NCBI GenBank assembly: GCA_041487495.1
Contig: JBGPNN010000003.1
Span: 1-38,130, forward strand
Source: JBGPNN01 sp041487495
Lineage (GTDB): Bacteria; Sysuimicrobiota; Sysuimicrobiia; Sysuimicrobiales; Humicultoraceae
Reading direction: 5' to 3'
Length of the DNA stretch: 38,130 nt
Position 1 is the first letter of the stretch; each line of letters begins with the position of its first letter. A program made the position numbers and the translations under genes. Shown piece by piece: positions 33,597-38,130 of the stretch. Below the pieces are notes generated by a model, which saw nothing but the letters and a program-made list of their open reading frames with translations, did no database searches and was not told the DNA's origin.

Positions 33597-34021
33597 TGGC
33601 GGTGCGTGTCCTCCGCCGCGCGCAGACGCCGGGCCATCACGCGGAGCATGCCGACGGCGATCTTTGGATTGCGCTCGACCAGCTTGGTGAAGTCCCAGGA
33701 GGCCAGGGCCAGGCACACGGTCGGTTCAGCGGCGAGGATATGCGCCATCCGCGGCGACTGGTCCAGGACCGAGAGCTCCCCAAAGAAATCTCCCGGGCCG
33801 AGCACCGCGAGTTCATCGCTGCCCCGCAGCACGCGTGCGCGGCCGCTGACGATGAGATAGAATCCGGTACCGACTTGGTTCTGCCGCACGATGTATTGGC
33901 CAGGGGTGTAGGCGAGGACTTCGGCTTTGGAGGCGATGGTGCCGAGCGCGCGATCGGTCAGACCGGAGAACAACGCTACGCTACGCAGGTGCTCGATCTT
34001 GGCTTTTCTCGTCAGCGTCAT
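33593..34021 (-). CDS. Second stand-alone cyclic-nucleotide-binding domain protein
   Basis: The 142-residue protein is again a single CNB beta-barrel: FSGLTDRALGTIASKAEVL, GTGFYLIVSGRARVL, and the phosphate-binding cassette GDFFGELSVLDQSPRMAHILA. The ligand arginine is kept here (PRMA), unlike the CNB protein encoded at 31693-32115, so this one is the likelier real cAMP/cGMP binder. No DNA-binding domain is attached; a short basic helix ends the protein. It is encoded convergently to the flavoprotein and downstream of a lipoprotein gene on the same strand (36-base gap). An AGGAGG lies unusually far (30 bases) from the ATG, and no closer canonical start exists in frame. Confidence 0.85.
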   Translation of the reverse strand: MTLTRKAKIEHLRSVALFSGLTDRALGTIASKAEVLAYTPGQYIVRQNQVGTGFYLIVSGRARVLRGSDELAVLGPGDFFGELSVLDQSPRMAHILAAEPTVCLALASWDFTKLVERNPKIAVGMLRVMARRLRAAEDTHRH

Positions 34022-34057
34022 CGCTCGTCCGGTTCGACGGGATGTCGATCGGTCCTC

Positions 34058-34603
34058 CTATTTGGAGAGATCACCGGGCTTGAAGGAACGCAACACGCTA
34101 TCGCAAAGTCGCTGACGCGTGCGCCACTCCGTCAGCGGCGCGGCGCAGATGAGATAGTGCAGGCGCTGCGGCCCGGTGATCAGCAGCCCTACCGATGCCC
34201 ACTCACGACCCCGCGTCGATCCGGTCAGCTCAAAGCGATACCATACGACCTGCTCCGTACTGGCATCGGTGCGCTGGAAACCGGAGACGCCGTGCATCGG
34301 CAGGAGGTTCATGGCCAGACGCCGGACTTCATATTCGGGCAGCGGTCCGGCGTCCGCGCGGGTCATCACGACGATGAACTCGGTCGCGCTGACCTCCGGG
34401 GCGTCGCCCTGTGGCAACGCCCGCGGCAGGAACCAGACGCGCCTGGCGTCGTCGGTCTCCACCGTCTGCCACGAGGCGGGCCGTTCGATCGCGAACCCGT
34501 GACGATCGCTGGTGTAGACCTGGGAGGACTCCCCGCCCGGCGCGCGGCCGCAGCCGGCCGCGAGGATAACGGCCAGAACGGCGAGCACGGTGGCAATCCT
34601 CAC
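34058..34603 (-). CDS. Lipoprotein of unknown function
   Basis: The 181-residue product has a lipoprotein signal peptide with lipobox LAAGC (lipidated C18), so it is membrane-anchored on the outer face. The mature domain (HGFAIERPASWQTVE, then a central beta region and FELTGSTRGREWASVGLLI) resembles PsbP/DUF1795-like folds that begin with a FxIxxPxxW pattern, although this is a loose match. The start is GTG 34603 with no strong Shine-Dalgarno. It is probably co-transcribed with the CNB gene at 33593-34021. Confidence 0.75.
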   Translation of the reverse strand: MRIATVLAVLAVILAAGCGRAPGGESSQVYTSDRHGFAIERPASWQTVETDDARRVWFLPRALPQGDAPEVSATEFIVVMTRADAGPLPEYEVRRLAMNLLPMHGVSGFQRTDASTEQVVWYRFELTGSTRGREWASVGLLITGPQRLHYLICAAPLTEWRTRQRLCDSVLRSFKPGDLSK

Positions 34604-34682
34604 GGTCGTTCTCTACGCCGCGTGGGCAACCGGCGCCTGCCGCCGTGCCGGGTGGCCGGCGGCGAGGGCGTGCCTTGCCGGA

Positions 34683-34700
34683 ATGCCGGCGCCGCGGCAT
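34683..34700. repeat. Inverted repeat upstream of the B3/B4 gene
   Basis: ATGCCG-GCGCCG-CGGCAT, with six-base arms, lies 23 bases before the B3/B4 ATG in the 120-base divergent intergenic region. The region has several other GC-rich short repeats and no clear promoter boxes, so the site may be chance. Confidence 0.25.
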
Positions 34701-34723
34701 GATGACCGCAGGAGGCTCGCCGG

Positions 34724-35383
34724 ATGATCGATGTGCACATCGACAGCTCTGCAGCGCCGCATCTGAGCGTAGCGGTCGTGGAGGCGGAGGGCCTCACCGT
34801 TACCGAGTACGATCCAGCGCTCCGGAGCGAAATTGATGCGGTGACCGCGCGAGTGCGATTGGCCTACGCGGGCCGGCAGCCCTCCGAGATCGCCGGCCTG
34901 CGGCCGGCGCGTGACCTCTATCATCGCATCGGAGTCGATCCCACGAAGCTCCGGCCGTCATCCGAAGCGTTGCTGAGGCGCGTGCTGCGGGGCGACGGCC
35001 TGCCGAAGATCAACTCACTGGTGGATATCAACAACCTGTGCTCGTTGGAGTTCCTGCTGCCAATCGGTCTGCACGATCTGGACCAGGTGCGGGGCAAGCT
35101 GGTGCTGCGGGTCGGCCGCTCCGGCGAAGGATACGAGGCCATCGGAAAGGGCGCGTACAGTGTCGACGGTCGTATCACGGCCGCCGACGACCAAGGGCCG
35201 TGTGGCAGCCCGACCAGTGACTCGCAGCGCACGATGATTACGCCGGTCACCCGGCGCTGCCTCATGATCGTCTACGCGCCGGTCGGGTATGAGCCCCGCA
35301 CGCTCGAGTCACACGCGGCGTTGGCGGCGTCGCGCCTCAGCCGGTTCGCCGGCGGCACCGTCGTGCAGACCCGGATCTTGTGA
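34724..35383 (+). CDS. B3/B4 domain protein (PheRS beta-like)
   Basis: The 219-residue protein is a free-standing B3/B4 domain like that in the beta subunit of phenylalanyl-tRNA synthetase, where it edits mischarged Tyr-tRNA. The family core is visible in YHRIGVDPTKLRPSSEALLRRVLRG and LPKINSLVDINNLCSLE, followed by PIGLHDLDQVRG. Free B3/B4 proteins are common, and some may edit or bind aminoacyl-tRNA or amino acids in trans. A good Shine-Dalgarno, AGGAGG, is located nine bases before ATG 34724. It ends convergently five bases from the thioredoxin-like gene. Confidence 0.87.
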   Translation: MIDVHIDSSAAPHLSVAVVEAEGLTVTEYDPALRSEIDAVTARVRLAYAGRQPSEIAGLRPARDLYHRIGVDPTKLRPSSEALLRRVLRGDGLPKINSLVDINNLCSLEFLLPIGLHDLDQVRGKLVLRVGRSGEGYEAIGKGAYSVDGRITAADDQGPCGSPTSDSQRTMITPVTRRCLMIVYAPVGYEPRTLESHAALAASRLSRFAGGTVVQTRIL

Positions 35384-35388
35384 CCAGA

Positions 35389-35922
35389 TCACGGTTTCCA
35401 CTTGATACCGCAACCCTTCGGCGGCGTCGCCGTGCTCGCAGGATCTCGGCCCGCCAACAGTGCGTCGACCGCGTCGCGCACGTAGTGATGGGTCACGGCG
35501 GTCGGATCCTCAAAGTTGTCATCCGGCGCGCCGTGGTAGCGCAGCACCCGTGCGCGGTCAAAGAGGAAGACCTCGGGCGTGCGGGTGGCGCCGAACCGCC
35601 GCGCCACTTCCTGTGTCTCATCGAACAGATAGGGGAAGGGATAGGCTTTCTCACGCACGCGGGTGGCCATCGCCTCGAAGGAGTCGTCGGGATACGCGGC
35701 CGGATCGTTGCTGCTGATCATGATGAGCTGAACCCCTCGGCCGGCATACGCGCGCTGCAACGCGATCATCCGGTCCTCCCAGGCCTTCACGTAAGGGCAG
35801 TGATTGCACCAGAAGACGACGCCCACCACCGGGCTGCTCGCGAACTGGTCCGATGAAACCGTGGTCCCGTCGGTTGCCGGTAGGCTGAACGACACGAGCC
35901 GTTCGTGCAGTGCGAGTGGCAT
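35389..35922 (-). CDS. Thioredoxin/AhpC-TSA-family protein with CxxC
   Basis: The 177-residue cytosolic protein has a thioredoxin fold of the redoxin (AhpC/TSA) group. The redox motif is W38-C39-N-H-C42-P, followed by a cis-proline region ATRTPEVFLFD and the family's C-terminal GCGIKWKP ending. It likely reduces peroxides or protein disulfides; the partner is unknown. The start is ATG 35922 with Shine-Dalgarno AAGGAGAG just upstream; a longer ORF from 36030 covers the preceding gene in another frame. Its ATG overlaps the stop of the 35922-36254 gene (ATGA), so the two thioredoxin-fold proteins are co-translated. Confidence 0.88.
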   Translation of the reverse strand: MPLALHERLVSFSLPATDGTTVSSDQFASSPVVGVVFWCNHCPYVKAWEDRMIALQRAYAGRGVQLIMISSNDPAAYPDDSFEAMATRVREKAYPFPYLFDETQEVARRFGATRTPEVFLFDRARVLRYHGAPDDNFEDPTAVTHHYVRDAVDALLAGRDPASTATPPKGCGIKWKP

Positions 35923-36254
35923 CAGCACTCTCCTTGTGCGGGATCCTGTCGCGCTCGCACCGCCTGCCTGATCATCGTGGCCGTCGGCAGCGGTGAGAGG
36001 CGGCCGGTCTCTGTACGATACGTCCGGCACGTGAGCATCGCGGTACCCTGTACGCCTTCGGGCTGCAGGTCGACCCCATTGAGGCGGATCGTCGGCGATC
36101 CCGGGAACCGGTGACGCTCCGCATCTGCTTGCGAGTCGATGCGGACGATCTCCACCGGATCCACGACGCCCTCTTCACGCAAGATCGCACGCAGCCGGGC
36201 CAGCGCGTCCGGATGTGAAGGACAATCTTCCCAGTACAGGAATTCAATCTTCAT
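35922..36254 (-). CDS. Small thioredoxin-fold protein (DUF2703/DF-family-like)
   Basis: The 110-residue protein looks like the DF-family (DUF2703) thioredoxin-like proteins. The opening is IEFLYWEDCPSHPDALARL, followed by FPGSPTIRLNGVDL and a CRTYRTETGRLSPLP segment. The active region has one cysteine (C11) where CxxC or Sec-containing forms occur in relatives, so it may act by a single thiol, by metal binding, or with C75-type downstream cysteines. It is the first gene of a two-gene redox operon. No Shine-Dalgarno is evident before its ATG and no clear promoter was found in the 62 bases before the divergent gene. Confidence 0.75.
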   Translation of the reverse strand: MKIEFLYWEDCPSHPDALARLRAILREEGVVDPVEIVRIDSQADAERHRFPGSPTIRLNGVDLQPEGVQGTAMLTCRTYRTETGRLSPLPTATMIRQAVRARQDPAQGEC

Positions 36255-36316
36255 TGATCGGGGACGCCTCGTCCCGCGTACTTTTTAACGATCAGGACCC
36301 CGATCCTCTTCCCAGT

Positions 36317-36607
36317 ATGGCTCCGGATCGCCCGCGAGGAGGGGAACGCATCGCTATCGTCAGGAGCCGGTGGTTCGGGGTCGTGGTCACGACGGACTAC
36401 CGGCCGCGCACCGATGTCGAACGCTGGCAGATCCAGGACCGGTTGGCGCTGCGGCTTCAGCGGATGGGACATGCGGCACGGCCGCGTTTCTACGAGGGGC
36501 CGGGCGGCCGGCTCGCGTTTCGCATTCGGTTGGGCTGGAGGCCTGCGGCGGCCATGCTGCGCGGCCTGGACTCGAGCGACGAACCGGACGGCGCCTCAAG
36601 CGCATGA
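36317..36607 (+). CDS. Small hypothetical protein
   Basis: No family is recognised. From ATG 36317 the product is 96 residues, rich in Arg, with a core RWFGVVVTTDYRPRTDVERWQIQDRL and an RLAFRIRLGW segment, but no signal peptide or membrane helix. A strong GAGGAGGGG (36336-36344) lies inside the 5' part and is five bases upstream of an in-frame ATC at 36350. Translation may therefore begin there, at a rare start codon, giving an 85-residue protein. The stop overlaps the ATG of the next gene (ATGA). Confidence 0.6.
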   Translation: MAPDRPRGGERIAIVRSRWFGVVVTTDYRPRTDVERWQIQDRLALRLQRMGHAARPRFYEGPGGRLAFRIRLGWRPAAAMLRGLDSSDEPDGASSA

Positions 36608-36897
36608 GCGGCGGGCCATCGGCCGTTGCGGGTGTCCTGGGACTGGCGGGTGCCGTCCTGGTGTTCACGGCCAGCGCCGCGATCGGCGCGCTCGTGGCCG
36701 CCCTCATCGCGGCGAGGGAGCGCCTGCGCGGCCCCAAGCGCTTGGCGATCTACGGTGCAGCCTGCGGCACCCTGCTGGTCTCGGGGGCCGTCCTCACGCG
36801 AAGCGAGGCCCGCACGGTAGTCCTTGGCTTCGCCCTGGTGCCGTTCGTTGTGGGGTTTGTGATCGCGCGGGTCGATCTCCGGCGGACGCCGAAGTGA
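36604..36897 (+). CDS. Small membrane protein of unknown function
   Basis: The 97-residue product has about three hydrophobic helices (residues about 7-38, 47-63 and 70-88), separated by an Arg-rich loop ARERLRGPKR, and ends RVDLRRTPK. No family is recognised. It overlaps the upstream small gene by four bases (ATGA), so the two are co-translated. It ends nine bases before the convergent exported-protein gene. Confidence 0.65.
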   Translation: MSGGPSAVAGVLGLAGAVLVFTASAAIGALVAALIAARERLRGPKRLAIYGAACGTLLVSGAVLTRSEARTVVLGFALVPFVVGFVIARVDLRRTPK

Positions 36898-36906
36898 TCG
36901 ACGCGT

Positions 36907-37710
36907 TCAGCGCGGCTGGCAGTTCAGGCAGTGATTGGTGACCTGGAGGACCATGACGCCATCGACCCGACCGAGGCCGGGGATGTCGGTCAAGCCGTCG
37001 CCGATAAGCTCTCGCCAGAAGGGCCGGCCACCGACCATCACAAAGGTCAACCGGCTGCCCACCTTGCCCCAGTCGTACCACAGCGTCACCTGGTGGACCA
37101 GGCCGGTGTCGTCCACCATCGCCTGAAGGGAGTAGGGGCCCGGCGCCGGGCGCACGATCTGGTGCCGCTGGCTCGGCGCGAAGAGCCACTTGGCGAATGC
37201 GCGCCGAGCGGTGGCGTCCTTTAAGAACACCTGCTGGTTGTACTTCGTCATGAACTCGGTGACGATGTCCTGCCGCACGCCGCCCAGCACATAGCGGCCG
37301 TCGCTGCGCTCTTCCAGGATAAAGATATCCTGGGTCGGGATGAACTCCCCGGGCTTCTGTTCGGACTCGATCAGATTTGTCAGGATGGTCCGCATCGAGT
37401 TGCTGAACGGCCGCAGGAGCAGCGGTATGTCCAGCCTGGTAATCGTGGCTTTGCGTGTGCGCGGGTCGCCGTTGGCCGCGCGCGACTCGAACAGCGTGCC
37501 GACAGCGACGATCGGGATCCTCCCCGTAGAGAGGTTGACGGTAAGGCGGGAGTTGAAGTCCGCGGTCAGCGTGTACGGCTGCGGGTGGGGTTCGGTGATG
37601 ACCTTTGCGATCAGCGCATCGACAGTGACCGTTTGGCCAGTCGCGGCCGCGGCAAACGTCAGCACACACGCCAGAACAAGCGTCGCCCTCGGGCGGGCGA
37701 TTGAGTACAT
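36907..37710 (-). CDS. Exported protein of unknown function with C-terminal CxxC
   Basis: No family is recognised. The 267-residue product has a signal peptide (hydrophobic residues about 9-25, likely cleaved at an Ala-x-Gly region). A beta-rich domain follows, with a PYTLTADFNSRLTVNLSTGRI segment recalling outer-membrane or LolA-like lipid-binding strands, although this is a loose impression. The last residues carry a Cys-Leu-Asn-Cys pair. ATG 37710 has no Shine-Dalgarno. A perfect TATAAT lies nine bases upstream, so the mRNA probably begins two or three bases before the ATG. A longer ORF from 37875 lacks a signal peptide at its start and was rejected. Confidence 0.7.
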   Translation of the reverse strand: MYSIARPRATLVLACVLTFAAAATGQTVTVDALIAKVITEPHPQPYTLTADFNSRLTVNLSTGRIPIVAVGTLFESRAANGDPRTRKATITRLDIPLLLRPFSNSMRTILTNLIESEQKPGEFIPTQDIFILEERSDGRYVLGGVRQDIVTEFMTKYNQQVFLKDATARRAFAKWLFAPSQRHQIVRPAPGPYSLQAMVDDTGLVHQVTLWYDWGKVGSRLTFVMVGGRPFWRELIGDGLTDIPGLGRVDGVMVLQVTNHCLNCQPR

Positions 37711-37715
37711 GGCAG

Positions 37716-37728
37716 AACTATTATAGTT
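37716..37728. promoter_or_regulatory. Palindromic -10 region, possible bidirectional promoter
   Basis: AACTAT-T-ATAGTT is a perfect 13-base palindrome. Its minus strand contains TATAAT (37725-37720) pointing to the exported-protein gene. Its plus strand contains TATAGT (37722-37727), five of six to consensus, pointing to the gene at 37792. The -35 boxes are weak on both sides (TTCCCC, minus; TTGAGT with a 15-base spacer, plus). It could drive divergent transcription or be an operator covering the -10. Confidence 0.5.
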
Positions 37729-37791
37729 GCAGTCTCCGTAGAGGGGAAGGGAGGATCGCCGGGGCGCATGGGCATATAGGAGGGAGAGGCC

Positions 37792-38130
37792 ATGGCGTAC
37801 ACGGACGCGGATCTCAGGTTTCTGGCGGAAGTGTTTTGGGGCGACGATTCCGGGGCCGCCGCCACCCACCTGCACCAGTGGCGCGCCGATCGGTCGAGCC
37901 TGGACCCTTGGCTCGACGACGACCGGGTGATCGAGTTGCTGATGGCCGACGATCGGGCTGTGATCGAACTTTCACCGCGGTTTCTCTTCACCCTCCTGTT
38001 GCGCCGGATCCGAGGCGATCTGGCTGTGATCCCCTATACCGTGGAACGGATCGACCGGGATGGCCGGGTGGTGGTGTTCGATGCCGGCGTCGTCCGGCAC
38101 ATGCTGGAGAACGACGCGATGTTTGGATAC
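37792..38130 (+). CDS. Hypothetical protein, 3' end beyond window
   Basis: An ORF begins at ATG 37792 with a strong Shine-Dalgarno (AGGAGGGAG, about eight bases upstream) and stays open to the window end, giving 113 residues. It is acidic at the start (TDADLRFLAEVFWGDD), then contains RVIELLMADDRAVIELSPRF and LFTLLLRRIRGDLAVIPYTVERI. The composition is that of a soluble helical protein. I recognise no family. It is divergent from the exported-protein gene, with the palindromic promoter region between them. Confidence 0.72.
   Translation, partial: MAYTDADLRFLAEVFWGDDSGAAATHLHQWRADRSSLDPWLDDDRVIELLMADDRAVIELSPRFLFTLLLRRIRGDLAVIPYTVERIDRDGRVVVFDAGVVRHMLENDAMFGY

Noticed and set aside
26458..34603. 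CBASS-type anti-phage system
   Set aside because: No CD-NTase, effector nuclease, Cap or phospholipase gene is present. The cyclase is class III and the partners are CNB and flavoprotein domains.

Overview
This is a GC-rich, tightly packed bacterial chromosome segment, apparently from an uncultured lineage. The evidence for bacteria is the dnaG-rpoD pair, sigma70-type promoters and Shine-Dalgarno sites. A class I lysyl-tRNA synthetase, an EF-G2-type GTPase and the SAM-cycle gene ahcY together suggest a deep terrabacterial or Rokubacteria/Armatimonadota-like group; this placement is inference only. I found no rRNA, tRNA, CRISPR array, insertion sequence or phage gene. No gene-free stretch exceeds 300 bases.

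Region 1 (1-10835, all + strand) is a housekeeping block: the 3' part of a class I LysRS, a D-2-hydroxyacid dehydrogenase, EF-G2, DNA primase, the primary sigma factor, a secreted metzincin-like protease, S-adenosylhomocysteine hydrolase, ComF and a CPBP membrane protease. Several genes overlap at GTGA/ATGA junctions, which implies translational coupling.

Region 2 (10956-13335) is a three-gene cassette: a small secreted protein with a Cys pair, a DUF5819 protein, and an HTTM membrane protein fused to a DCC thiol-disulfide oxidoreductase domain. Its architecture recalls SdpABC peptide-toxin systems and it is one of the best candidates here for something undescribed. A very strong GC hairpin sits after the small-protein gene.

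Region 3 (13348-21093) is mostly amino-acid and general metabolism. A 2,4-diaminopentanoate-dehydrogenase-like gene diverges from carbamate kinase and an aminotransferase. It is followed by a trypsin-like protease, an orphan ABC ATPase, a small membrane protein, an isocitrate/isopropylmalate dehydrogenase, a secreted protein and an XRE regulator.

Region 4 (21173-26468) holds a cytosine-deaminase-like amidohydrolase whose mRNA leader carries a consensus promoter, a 29-codon Cys/Trp-rich leader ORF and an embedded intrinsic terminator, so it is a strong attenuator candidate. Divergent from it are a double GNAT acetyltransferase and a C45 Ntn-hydrolase; then come an orphan pseudopilin and an EamA transporter.

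Region 5 (26458-34603) is rich in cyclic-nucleotide signalling: a cyclase-fold DUF2652-SRPBCC protein, a DUF3307 membrane protein, a 1101-residue class III cyclase/AAA/TPR protein, two single-domain cyclic-nucleotide-binding proteins, an FAD monooxygenase-like protein and a lipoprotein.

Region 6 (34724-38130) has a B3/B4 protein, two thioredoxin-fold proteins in an operon, small unknown genes, and two divergent genes of unknown function separated by a palindromic, possibly bidirectional promoter.
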